DNA of 64,000 bases from Diphasiastrum complanatum (lineage: Eukaryota; Streptophyta; Lycopodiopsida; Lycopodiales; Lycopodiaceae): NCBI GenBank assembly GCA_029204225.1, contig CM055093.1, positions 21,386,823 to 21,450,822 on the forward strand, read 5' to 3'. Positions 1-10,540 of the stretch are shown piece by piece; the first letter of the stretch is position 1; each line of letters starts with the position of its first letter. The notes below the pieces were generated by a model. The model was not told the origin of the DNA, did no database searches, and was given only the letters and a program-made list of their open reading frames with translations. The translations under genes were made by a program, and so were the position numbers.

Positions 1-758
1 TGTAGAAAGCATTGCAAAAATTGACACAAATCTGAACGTAGAACAACAGAGTTGTATTCAGATTAAGTATAGCGAAATATACAGGTCAATAATGCAGGTG
101 AGCACAACACAATAGCGGACAAAACCGCATGCTCACAAAGCTAATCCAATCTGTAAATGGTGGTAAGCCTATTACTGACAATACAAAGAATCAAAGCACG
201 AAAACATCTACTTAGTTTATCTCTGATACACTTCTGATGGTATGTATTGCTTCATACACTTGATGCTTGTTTCTCACTTATGATGTATGAATACGCAGGT
301 GGTATTCAGTATATACATAATTTTTACAGGTGTGCAGATGAAACAAGTACAAAGTGGATGTGCTGTCTGTGGGAGATCGTGGGTGGCTACTATCGTTGTC
401 AAATCTGATTGCACAGTTGCATGGGATGAGTGTGAGAAGGCCGTGACAGTAGCCTCCGCTAAAGTGAACGTTGATGAAGATGCGAAAAACGCGACACTCT
501 GACAATTGCCTTAAAAACTGATTTACAAGGTACCTGAGACCGTGAAGGGCACCTTTGGCATTTATAGGCAGTGTCGCATTTTTCGCCTTTCTCGCCTGTG
601 AAAATTCACTTGTATTTATGCAGACAATTGCATTTTATTCGTCTGTCTTATTTTACAGGTAAATATGCAGACTGTGAACAACACGAGTAGAAATGTAGCA
701 GCATGAATGGAGGCAGATTAACATAGGATTTAGGAGAGTAAAGGAGATAAATCCAATA
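1..758 (-). mobile_element. Copia LTR, type A (left-arm copy)
   Basis: On the minus strand this begins TATTGG right after the polypurine tract that follows the copia RNase H stop, and ends in CTACA at base 1. It has the same sequence as 35126-35883 wherever compared. A TATAAAT box sits at 560-566. TG has become TA at the 5' end if the usual TG...CA ends once applied. The window edge coincides with the LTR end. Confidence 0.75.
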
Positions 759-765
759 GCCCCCC

Positions 766-1587
766 TTAATATGGATCCGTGAATGCCTTGATCTTTAGAC
801 TAAGCAATGCACAAAACTTGTTGTGTGCATTAATACATAATGCCTTCGTGAATATATCTGCAACCATGTCCTGCGTTCTACAGTACGGTAAGCTTACCTC
901 CTTGTTGAGAACCTTGTCCCTGATGTAGTGATGTTTGATTTCAATGTGCTTACTCCTAGAGTGAAATCTAGGGTTGGCTGATAAGGCAATAACACTCTGA
1001 ATATCATAGAATATAATTGTAGGGCTGTACTGATACAAGTTAATGTCTGACAGTAAACTTTTCAACCAAACCACTTCTTTAATAGATTGAGAAGCAGCAA
1101 TGTATTTAGCTTTTGTAGAAGAAAGAGCGATAGAGGTTTGCTTACGACTGTTCCATGAGATAGGACCACCGCTGAAGAAGAATGTAAATCCAGATGTGGA
1201 TTTACGATTGTCTACATCTCCTCCCCAACTTGCATCAGAACATCCATTGAGCTGATGAAGATTGTCATTGTTGACTTCTCCATAGCAGATGCACTGGTCC
1301 ATGGTAGATCGAATATACTTCATGACTCTTATGAGAGCCTTCCAATGGGTAATGCCAAGATTAGCTATATATTGGCTAAGTGAGCTTACTGCAAAAGAGA
1401 TATCAGGTCTTGTATAGACCATTGCGCACATGAGAGATCCAAGTATCGATCGATAAGGATACTCTCTCATATGCTCCTCTTCCTGCTTGGTCTCATACGC
1501 GGTGTCGATGGCTGTTGAAGAAATAATTATCAGTAGCACAACCATAGCAGGAATTTGGGGAAGCTGAATTCTTTGCCTTTGTGCCAT
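766..1587 (-). CDS. Chimeric ORF: GH18 signal peptide fused to copia RT/RNase H tail
   Basis: This open frame has 273 codons. Residues 1-30 are the same as the start of the chitinase-like protein at 39367, a basic stretch followed by a hydrophobic core (VVLLIIISS). From residue 33 it is a Ty1/copia reverse transcriptase C-terminus and RNase H, identical to the protein at 34391-35118. RNase H keeps the first Asp (GCSDASWGGD, about residue 118) and the middle Asp (FYDIQSV), but the usual STEAEY box reads STKAKY, so the catalytic Glu is lost. The two parts meet with three extra bases (1494-1496) and stay in frame. The copied promoter and TATA box (about 1825-1831) lie upstream. If expressed, the product would be a secreted, probably inactive RNase H fragment. 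Whether the joint is real DNA or an assembly error cannot be told here. Confidence 0.6.
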   Translation of the reverse strand: MAQRQRIQLPQIPAMVVLLIIISSTAIDTAYETKQEEEHMREYPYRSILGSLMCAMVYTRPDISFAVSSLSQYIANLGITHWKALIRVMKYIRSTMDQCICYGEVNNDNLHQLNGCSDASWGGDVDNRKSTSGFTFFFSGGPISWNSRKQTSIALSSTKAKYIAASQSIKEVVWLKSLLSDINLYQYSPTIIFYDIQSVIALSANPRFHSRSKHIEIKHHYIRDKVLNKEVSLPYCRTQDMVADIFTKALCINAHNKFCALLSLKIKAFTDPY

Positions 1588-3610
1588 TGCTTCAATTTAT
1601 GAATCAGCCTCTAGAACTGTATTTTTTTTATGGTATTTCGACTGGAATTCGCGATCCACAGGATGATCACTTGTGAGTACTATGAGAGCTAGAGATAAGG
1701 CTTTGGAGTTTGGAAGTTAGGATTCCTGAGCTAGCTAGATAGTTAACTCTCAAGGGAGTGGAGCACTAGTGTTTTATGATGAATGTGAATGATAGTGCTG
1801 CAGGCATCGTAGAGGGGAGCAGGATTTATATCGGCTGAGTACAGAGCATAGAAGACTAACTGGAGCTGAGTGGAAAGGAGAGGAACCGCCGTGGAAGCAA
1901 TGTAGTAGCAGCTTGACCCGGCTCGGTGTGGGGACGCAATCTAGTAGCAGCTTGACTCAGCTCGGTGTGCGGAATGAATGACATTGTCAGTAATAATACG
2001 TTCCAGAGGTATCACCAGACCAATTTAGAGGAAGGAAGCTAAACTTAGAATGAATTACTAGGGGACTCGGATGAAGCGACTAGATTAGTATATATGGAGT
2101 AGACACTTATTTTACATTTACCATTTACACTAACGATGCTGATTATAACAACCGGGAAATGCCGACAGAACTTGAGATGATATTGTGTCAAAATTTGGAC
2201 TAGTTCAACCGCACACTGCTTGCATTCTTCAACTTTTCAAACACCATGATCAGTGATGAATAATAAACAAACTAGAATATAAAGGGTTGGTTGATCTTGT
2301 ACGCGTAGTCAACCAGGATATAAAGGGTCGGTTGATCTTGTACGCGTAATCAAGAATAAACAAACCAGGATATAAAGGATACGCGTAGTTTTACGCTGTT
2401 AGAGGAGTTGTGCACTTCGTGCTCCTATTAGTCCTGGGCATTCCTTAATAAGGAACGCAATGCATTTTGGTGAGGTGTCTTTTGTATTTTGGGACCACCT
2501 CCATGAGCATAATGTTCATCCAATTTTCTTTCCTAGGAATCTATCATTTTCTTTCTATGGAATGCACTTTCTCTCTCCTCTTTCCAATGTAATGCACGTT
2601 TTCTCTCCTCTCTCGGTGGAATGCATGTTCTCTCTTTACGAAATGCATGTTCTTTCTCCTCTCTCCGGTGGAATGTCCTCTGCCTGAGAGTGGTGTCGAG
2701 AAAGCGTCTGGCTTCAGCCAAGGCATCCTGTGAATTCGGGATCCCGCGAACTCTTATGTTGTGGGCTTTTTGGTCTCGAGATTTCTCTTCCGAGATGGTG
2801 GCTGAGATAACCGAGGAGATGGGAGCTTGGTTTGGTGCCTTTTTTCAGAACTGATGCCCAAGAGCGGGCCTCTTCTTGCTGCTTCTCAATCCTGGTTTCT
2901 AACTCCCGTATCATATTGGTGGTGGATTCCGAAGTTGCATGTGCTATGTGGCAGCCCGTCATTGGCCGTCCACATCCACATTCCACTACAAATGTAAAAA
3001 AATTTGTCCCAAAAAACTGAAAAAAAAAAACTAGTCCGAACGGACCGAAAAAAAAAAAACAAAACAAAACTAGTCCCCGCCCTCGGGCCTTCCTTGCTGG
3101 TCGAGGCCTGCCCTCGGACGAGGGTCCTCTCAGCAAGGAAGGCCCTCAGACAGGGCCTTTCCCCCCTCGTAAGGCTCTGTGGTCAGGTTTTCTTTGGACT
3201 AGGTGAGCAGGCCCGCTACGGGCTGTAGCATGCCTACTCAAGCCTGCTACTTGTCGTAATTGAAGTTTGGGCCTTTCAATTGAAAGGCTCAAACGAATAT
3301 GGGTTTAAACTTCTCCTATCTGATCCAATAAGAATCTGGCACCTGTCCACTATGAGCCCAAATGACAATTACGTATTTTGGAATGACCTCCACTAGCACA
3401 ATTTTGAACCACACAATTGCAGTGCCAAAATATTTGGAAGAGCCAGCTGGCTACTAATACATTATGCTCAAATGACCACCATGAGAGCTATCTTACTAGC
3501 CTATTATGCCAGAATGGCCACCCTTGATAGTTGGCATACTAATACATTTTGCTAGAATTACCACTTGAACATCTACCACTTTACTCTCAATTTATATCAA
3601 AATGCATGGA
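1497..3610 (-). repeat. Inverted copy of the GH18 gene promoter and signal-peptide codons
   Basis: Read on the minus strand this matches 37340-39457. Between about 1497 and 3460 I found only a one-base difference in a homopolymer (12 versus 11 A/T near 3048-3059). From about 3465 to 3610 several substitutions appear (for example at 3467, and around 3550-3600). It includes the ACGCGT repeats (2302-2387), the 39-bp promoter duplication and the TATA box. Short ORFs in it are chance frames. Confidence 0.9.
3086..3144. repeat. GC-rich foldback hairpin
   Basis: GGCCTTCCTTGCTG (3086-3099) pairs perfectly with CAGCAAGGAAGGCC (3131-3144). The 31-base spacer contains a second stem, CCCTC with GAGGG. 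It is flanked by A/T homopolymers at 3019-3059. The same hairpin is at 37811-37869 in the right arm. Confidence 0.75.
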
Positions 3611-3655
3611 CAACTTTGTCCTTCTGATAATAAATGAGTAGTCTGCACTTCTTGA

Positions 3656-4245
3656 TTCTTCATCACTGGCTTGGCCAGAATCGGATGTTCCAAGATGAAC
3701 TTGAAAGCTTTCTACTGTCCATTGCTGGACCAACAAAATGTAGACTGGAAATTCTTCATTTAAAAGGCATATTAGAACCTACAGTCCATCGCTGGATAGG
3801 AGGTATGTCAATTTGACAATAATCAAGAAGAAAGTTCATTTTTGAGCCAATTGTCCCATCGCTTGACAACGACCACTTCCATTTGGTTTCAAGCACATGT
3901 TTATCAAGCATATATGTAATCAACAAAAAGGCAATTGTCTTTTGGTTTGCATCGCTGCCTAATAGGCTAAAGCCATTGAACAAAAGTTGATAAGGACATT
4001 TAGTGGTCCATCATTGCATATGAAGTAGAAATCGCTACTTTAGAAAGTGAAAGAAGTGATGAAGGGTCCATTGCTGACATGAGGCAATTGGATCCATTTT
4101 TTTTTAAACAAAAAAGTGAGGGATTGTCCATCGCTGGACATCAAGCCCCATCAAACCCATATTTCCTCATAAATTATGCCTCATATGATGAGTGAAGTTC
4201 AACCAAATCAGAAAACAACAAGGAAGCATAAAACCGATTGCTAAA
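3656..4245 (-). repeat. Dispersed repeat family R, copy 1
   Basis: The minus strand matches 62495-63050 over most of its length, and part of it matches 36635-36905 more closely. It carries several copies of a short motif of the form TCCA-GCGA-TGGA (for example near 3720, 3790 and 4130), spaced roughly 60-120 bp. No coding sequence or terminal repeats were recognised. The 3' end seen in the other two copies is missing here, where the copy joins the chitinase upstream sequence at about 3655. Confidence 0.75.
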
Positions 4246-4439
4246 AGCAAGAAAAAATAATAGAATTCTTCTGACTATGAAAAACACCCGAGGATCTGCA
4301 AATGCCCTGCAAATCTACCTCCATTTCGTTCTCTCATCCTCCATCCACAACATCCCTCTTAACTCCATCAGCCTCCACGCTAATGAGTCGCCATGTTTTA
4401 CTATCTCCTTCACGCTTCTCCCTCCACTCACACTAGTCA

Positions 4440-4930
4440 TTTTCTCCCATATCAGCCGTCTCCGCCGAGTCCTTCTCTCCCATCTCAGCCGAGCACCTTC
4501 ATCACCATCTCGACCGACGGACACTTAAACAAAACAAAAAAAATTCGCTCAAATCTCAACCGAATCCTGCAGGTGCCCTCTCGACCGAATTTTTTTCAGT
4601 CCGATCTCGACCAAAATTATCAGTCCGATCTTGACCAAATGTTTTTCAGTCCGTTCTCGACCGAGTTGTTTGGTCCATCTCAACCGAGTTGTTTGGTCAC
4701 CATCTCGACTGAGTTGTTTGGTCACCATCTTGACCAAGTCGTTCGGACACCATCTCGACCGAGTCTAGGACGAACGATCAAATCTCGACCGAGTCAGATC
4801 TTGATCAAATCTTGACCGAATCACTTCAATATCATCTCGACTGGGCCAGATCCATGCCATATCACATAATTTTCGACCGAGATCTCTAATTTCCATTTCG
4901 ACTGAACCATCATCTCGACCGAGTCTTATA
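4440..4930 (+). repeat. Degenerate minisatellite, core CTCGACCGAG
   Basis: About sixteen to twenty imperfect units of roughly 20-30 bp share the core TCTCGACCGAGTT; the clearest run is at 4655-4765 (units like TTGTTTGGTCACCATCTCGA). Variants are mostly C-to-T or G-to-A changes in the two CpGs. Open frames across it are a by-product of the repeat. An A-rich stretch follows (4930-5105). Confidence 0.8.
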
Positions 4931-5123
4931 GCTCAAAAAAAAAAGGCATATACACAAAAAAAAAATCTCAAAAAACAAAACTTATACCAATAGAAAGCCC
5001 TTTTGATACTGAGTCCCCTCCTTCAGTTATCTATCCAAAAAAAAAAAAAAAAAATCCTAAAAAATTAAAAGACACAAAAACAACAAAAACTCATACAAAC
5101 CACAAAATACACGACAGTACACA

Positions 5124-6440
5124 ATGGAACACCATCTTGATCCCGATACAACAACAAATTATCAGCCCGAGATGGTGTCACCTTCCATTGAGCAAGCTAG
5201 ACACCCTCGAATGCGGTCCCAAATACACAAGCTATCCACAAACCCATTCAAAATCCGAGAACCTGATAGAGCTGAGTTTTCACGAGCCCAAGCCCATTTT
5301 TATGGTGTTGACCCCTCACAAATCAGAACCCACCTTAACGGCACTTTTGCTGCCCACAATGCTCATATTGAAAAGCTAACTCCCAAGTTAAATCTACCCA
5401 AGTTTCATAATAGTTCGATTTTTGCAAAACTCTGAGAATGCGTGCGATGTGTATGGCAAAACATCCAACGACGCTATGGTCCAATTGTTTTCCATGACCA
5501 TGATCGCCAAAGCACATGACTGGTTTATCATGAAGATAAATTGGATTGGTCTTATCTGAAAGAGTCCTTTATCAAACATTTTAAACCATTTCATTTGATA
5601 GAGAGTCCTTTTGTCAAATTGAGTAACATCAAGATGGCAAAAGATGAACGTGTCCGAGACTATATTGAGCATTGAAGCGCCTCAAAAGTCAAGTACATGA
5701 ACAACCTACCAAACAGATGCTCATCATCTAGTTTTTAGTGGGCTTTCCAAGATGGATTAGACGTGAACTTAGATCCAAAGAGCCTAAAGTTAGCTATGTT
5801 TAATGCCATCAAGGAAGAAGATGAAGAATCAGATATTGATGAATCCAGGGAAAGGAAAGCACCCTATGCCCCTATCCATGAGTCAAAGCAGATCAAGGAT
5901 ACCCGCGATCAGCTTTGGAAATCACAGCTGGAGTTGCTTAATCAGCAACACCAACTACAAATGGAGAAACTCACCAATGAGTTTCAAACTACCCTGAAGT
6001 CTATCCAACATAGTATGCCTCGTCAACCACACACTGCCCAGGTACCTAATAGACAAAAATCCATCTGGTGCCCACACTACCGGGCTATGCATCCTGCTTA
6101 TGCTTTTTTTTTCCTTCATATCAGCCTATCCAAGCACATGCCATCCAACGATATGAAGAACAACCATCACAATTTGGACATTTCTCACATTATCACGAAT
6201 ACCCACCAGAAAGTCCAAAACCACTAGCCATACAAGATGGTTATGCCATTATACAAGGGCCCATAAACAGCAGATGTCTCATCTATGGTGAAATTGGCCA
6301 CTTCATGGTTGATTGTCCAGTCAAGACCAAGTACCATGCCGAGTGGCCCGATAAGGTCAGAAAACATAGTTTCAAAGACTGTCCAAAGCAACCACACAAG
6401 ATCCTACTAGCCCGACACATCAGTTGTGAATCACAATAGG
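5124..6440 (+). pseudogene. gag: Ty3/gypsy gag relic
   Basis: Conceptual reading gives an N-terminal gag segment (5124-5435), then a retrotransposon gag core (LDWSYLKESFIKHF near 5540-5585), a Gln-rich helical segment (5920-6010) and a zinc knuckle near 6275-6316. The knuckle reads C-x2-Y-x4-H-x4-C, so the second Cys is Tyr (TGT to TAT). Several stops and at least two frameshifts break the frame. Gag would package the element RNA; this copy cannot. No LTR was found on either side. The assignment to gypsy rests on the WxYLKxxFxxHF pattern. Confidence 0.65.
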
Positions 6441-8661
6441 ATCCTCATGACAACAACACACAAGCACCATAGCAACCAGCAATTAAACCTGCTGCTCAAT
6501 CGAAAAATTCCTTGAGAACTTCTACATTACCACGACATTTATCAGAGCAATAATCGAATATAGATGTTATATGAAATGAGTTATTGCACGACATAGAGGA
6601 AACCGATATTCCGTCATCTACTACTATTCCCAAACAAGAGCACCCTCCCTAGGGAATTGACATTTTATCTCCACTCCTGCAATCTCAAATCCATATGTCT
6701 TTCCATTTTGTGATGAGATTTCCAACCACTGGATATAACAAACCAATTTTGAGAATCGAAAATCTAAAAGCGATTCATTTTATGAATCTCATGATCCAAA
6801 GGATATTATGAGAATAGTATCTTCTCCTTCTATGCATTTCAAGCCATATCAACAAATATCTGCTATCAACGATGGTAGATTTAGTGTCACCAACCCTGCC
6901 TTGTTTTTGACAAGGGCATATCAGACTTTTTCTCATTACTCTACAAGGCCAATGGTATATTACAAATTTTAAGGTGAATTATCAATGTTGATGAATGAAA
7001 GTTTTGTTTGACAAGTGCCATATAGTTCTCACTCTCTTTACCATTCGTATGATTTCCTTTTTCCTCTCAGATCCCTTTTGTGTGATTGATTTTTGCATGA
7101 GAAATAGTTACTGCATGAGAGTCTTCCGTAGTCGCATGTTCGTATTTCAACTGCATGTTCCAAACGCCGATCCAACCTTGAGCATGCAAGTTATAGATAC
7201 CAACATCTCCACCAACAGATTTTTTGGGAGAGAGAGAGTGGATCTGCTTGGATCCGCCAAGAGCAGTTACATTGCCAGTAACAACATTAGTAGATTGACA
7301 GCCAAGGTCACAAAAACAAAACAACCAAGGTCACAAAACCAAAGATGATAACGACAAGGCTAAGAAAGCATATGGGCAATCCAAAGAGACTCAATAAGAA
7401 AAAGTACTCTAGTCATGACGAAGATCCTTCAGAAGATAGAAGCACAAGCATTGGGAAATCAGTCTCCTTCTTCAACTAGCCTCTTGCCATACATCTGCAT
7501 CCATTTTCATGCCTATCTCCCACACCATTTATTGTTGTCACACCACCGCCACCACCATTCCTTCCATTTCTCTATTTTCCATCATTCCACTGTTTATCTG
7601 AGAAATCCCCAGCTTTCAAAGCCCGATAGTTTTACCGAAGCGGCTAAACGATCATTGCAAATGTCCTGCGAAGGCCAACTACCAAAGAAGATCTAAGAAA
7701 GCAGGCGAAGCATCAAAAAGAAATAAAGCAAATAAGTTGAGGAGGAAAGGATGAAACTTAAACAACAAATGAGTCAGATCGATCTTGATCAAAAGAAACT
7801 CTCTGGAGCAATGATAGTCGAATCCCCTCCTATGAAACCCGAAGAGATCCAAAAGTAATGGACCAAAGGAATGAGCTACAAAAAAGAAAACGATAAGATG
7901 ACTGCGAGCCTGCAAAATAAAGTGAGCTCCTCACCCAACAAGTGGTGGTCAAAGCTCAACATTGCAAGGGTCCAAGGCTGCAACTGTAGAACTATCAGTT
8001 CCTTCATCCTTCCACCAAGTCCCTATCCAAACCATCCATCCAAAACTATTTCTACCACCAATGTGTTAATGAGTCCATTTTCTTGAAGACTATTAACCAA
8101 GATTTGTGTAATCTAACAATCGAAGATTCTTCTCTTTCCATCAAGGAAAGAGCAGAAACAAGATTGGATTCTTCTTGGCAGCATTAACTAGTATTCCTCG
8201 ACTCTCATACTCAGCTCTCAGTCTTCATTCATCTCGTCTTCTCAGACACCTTCTTGATCTAAGGTGAGAGGTGCTCTTGGGTAGGTTGAGCTCCTTGATC
8301 ATGATTGTTTTTCTTGAGTGATTCTCTTATGATCATGACCTTCCATCCCTTTGAGTGTGGTTGTGGATTAGATTTTTTTTGTTTTCTTGTGGATTAATGT
8401 AGGTTTCAACCATAATTAAACAAACTTATGTGGTTTAAAGAGGGCAAATTTGCAAGAAGTTGCAAAACATCATCTACAATAGCATCAACCATTAATCTAA
8501 TGATGAATAGAACAACAATAATTTTTGTAAAAATTTTTAAAATTTTTACAAAATCATATGCAAGCTTTAATCATTCCATTGGATTCTATGTGAAGAGTAG
8601 ATCATTTTTGCTATTTACCTCATCTTCATCCGAGTTCAAATAAGAAAGTCATAACATATCA
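6441..8661. other. No gene recognised
   Basis: Short frames at 6995-7348, 7415-7696 and 8428-8643 show no domain I know. Parts read as degraded polyprotein linker (charged, Gln/Lys-rich) and may continue the gypsy relic, but no catalytic motif is visible. Confidence 0.5.
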
Positions 8662-8804
8662 AAAGATTGTTACCATACCATTTGATGATGTGGCAATGCC
8701 ATTTGATGATGTGGCATATCGCCAATAGACAGATTCTCTTTACCAAATGTTGATCGCTGCGTGGTGGAGATATGCCACATCATCAAATGTATGGTAACAA
8801 TCTT
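8662..8804. mobile_element. Small foldback (MITE-like) element
   Basis: Arm 8662-8720 pairs with arm 8769-8804: AAAGATTGTTACCATA and TTTGATGATGTGGCATATC face their complements. The left arm carries an extra tandem copy of CCATTTGATGATGTGGCA. There is no coding capacity. It lies directly before a copia gag start. Confidence 0.65.
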
Positions 8805-8810
8805 TGATCT

Positions 8811-9120
8811 ATGGCAAACATGGGAGAGTCCATTTTGAGTGAAAGTAGCAAATTGGATGGGATTTCCAACTATGCAGTGTGGAAATTCAAAATGAAAAAC
8901 ATACTAATGGAGAAAGACGTGTGGGAAGTCATCACAGGTGATGAGAGAAGGCCGCCAAATAAGCAAACATCAAAGTGTTCGACAAACAGATGAGGAAAGC
9001 TTTGACCTTCATTAACTTGTCAGTGAAAGATCACATCATTACCCACATTTGTGATGCTATTACAATGATTATTATGAGCAAGAGGGAGCGAGGAGAGAAT
9101 TTACTTGTGCTTATTTCCCC
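8811..9120 (+). pseudogene. gag: Ty1/copia gag N-terminus fragment
   Basis: The frame from 8811 gives a copia gag start: LDGISNYAVWKFKMKNIL followed by a WEVITG box. A stop follows at about 8990 and the match continues in a shifted frame to about 9120. The same pattern is seen in the gag at 33208. No primer site was seen just upstream, where the foldback element sits. Confidence 0.6.
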
Positions 9121-9339
9121 CAACAAATTGAGGTGGCTGGAAAAAAAAAATTAGAATTGTTTGTGAATGTGTAAAAGCTCTTAGAATAGAGACATCTCTT
9201 CCAAAATATTTTGCTGGTACTGATTCCTCTTTTGTTGTATACTCCTAGGGCTGAATGGGCAGATGGTTGTTTCGTGTGACGATGCGTTGCACAGGTGGCA
9301 ATATCGTTGTGTCACTTTGAGATTCTGTTTCAAAACTGC

Positions 9340-9378
9340 ACACTCATTAGCTATATGGTTCTATCTACAAACCGGACA
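9340..9378 (-). pseudogene. Retroelement zinc knuckle relic
   Basis: The minus strand encodes C-x2-C-x4-H-x4-C (CPVCR, stop, NHIANEC), a gag nucleocapsid knuckle with one in-frame stop. It is isolated. Between it and the LTR at 9600 no further domain was recognised. Confidence 0.5.
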
Positions 9379-9599
9379 CCATACATTTTTTCTTTGAGGA
9401 CTCTGTAGCTGGTTTTGATTTGGTGCATTAGAGGATGATGCTACAACTCCTTGTTGAAGAAACAATTTGTTTCAAGCCACAAAGCTTTGCTAGCTTTAGA
9501 GCTCAAGTCCATAGAAATGCAAGGGAGCTACCCGAACGTGAAGACCAAAGCTTCGAGGAGTGAAGACCCGAGGACGACGGTCAAATATTCTGTCGCGAA

Positions 9600-10324
9600 C
9601 GGTTTGGTTTTGTTGTCGCGAACGATTTTGTTTCTTTGAATTTTCTTTTGTGCGGAAGCTCACAAGAACCTGGACACGCGACTACACATCACAGAATAGA
9701 TTTCATTCTTGATGTAGAAGACAATGAGATGCACGGAAATAGAGCAATCAAATTATCAGTTTGATTTTTAAGAGCGAGATGGTCAGTGTCTCGCTCGTTG
9801 GCGGCCTGACGCTCTACTCTTTCGTTGTGTTCTGCTTGTTGGCAGATTTTCATGCACAGTTGTTTCATTTCTTGTCTTTTTCTTTTTTTGATCTACTCTC
9901 TATGTCCCACTATATCTATTATGATCCAGATATATAGTTTTTATCTCCACTATGTGGAGTTTACAAAATAGCTAAACAGAGAATTACAAGAGTAGTTAAC
10001 GCTAATCAACTAATCAGTTACTCTCCGTTGTTGCTACCCATTTCAACTGGGCGTGAAGTTTAAGTCTCCAAGCACGTTGAGCTGCCAACTGGCAGCGTGA
10101 AAGATTCTCTTTCGTTTCTTTTCATTTTGCATTGCTTTGCGGTTTTTGTGGTCTTGGAGGCATGTTTGATTTTTGCAAATGGTTCACGAATCGTTCGTCA
10201 CTTGTTCGTCGAGGCACGTTGACTTTCGCGAATCGTTTGATCTTCGCGAATCGTTCGACTTTCGAGTCAAGGCACGTTGACTTTCGCGTCGTGGCAAAGC
10301 TGTAGGAGTTCACCATTTCTGACA
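9600..10324 (-). mobile_element. Copia LTR, type E (3' LTR, truncated)
   Basis: It starts TGTCAGAAATGG at 10324 on the minus strand, just after the polypurine tract AAGAGGGAG. It aligns with 58971-59772, including the TGTGCGGAAG segment and the block CCACTATGTGGAGTTTACAA. Similarity stops near 9600, so its 3' end is lost. It holds four or more TTCGCGAA/TCGTTCG repeats (10180-10290). Confidence 0.8.
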
Positions 10325-10540
10325 CTCCCTCTTGAACCTTGCAGCTTTGCATGTTTCATCCAATTGCCTTTCTTTGCTTGGCATGCGAAGAGTGGTTTGT
10401 TGGGTGGCTTCGTGAGTAGATCTGCAATCATGTCTTCAGATTTTATGTACTGGACCTAGAGCTCTCCTTTCAAAATTAAATCTCGAATGTGATGGTACTT
10501 CAGAGGTATGTGTTTTGTCTTTGAATGGAATACAAGATTT
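10325..10540 (-). pseudogene. pol: Copia RNase H C-terminus
   Basis: The frame contains the copia tail KTKHIPLKYHHIRDLI and EDMIADLLTKP, which closes every copia pol before the polypurine tract. It is joined at about 10540 to a family Z coding sequence, so everything upstream in pol has been lost. Confidence 0.75.

Noticed and set aside
278-505. 71-75 codon ORFs on both strands, repeated at 35379-35606
   Set aside because: They lie inside LTR A, opposite each other; LTRs do not normally code and no motif is present.
2460-3228. Many short ORFs on both strands, repeated at 37893-38494
   Set aside because: They are frames of a low-complexity promoter repeat and occur mirrored in both arms; no domain, overlapping on both strands.
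4440-4930. CRISPR array or bacterial-type repeat
   Set aside because: Units are contiguous and degenerate without uniform spacers, and the context is plant nuclear.
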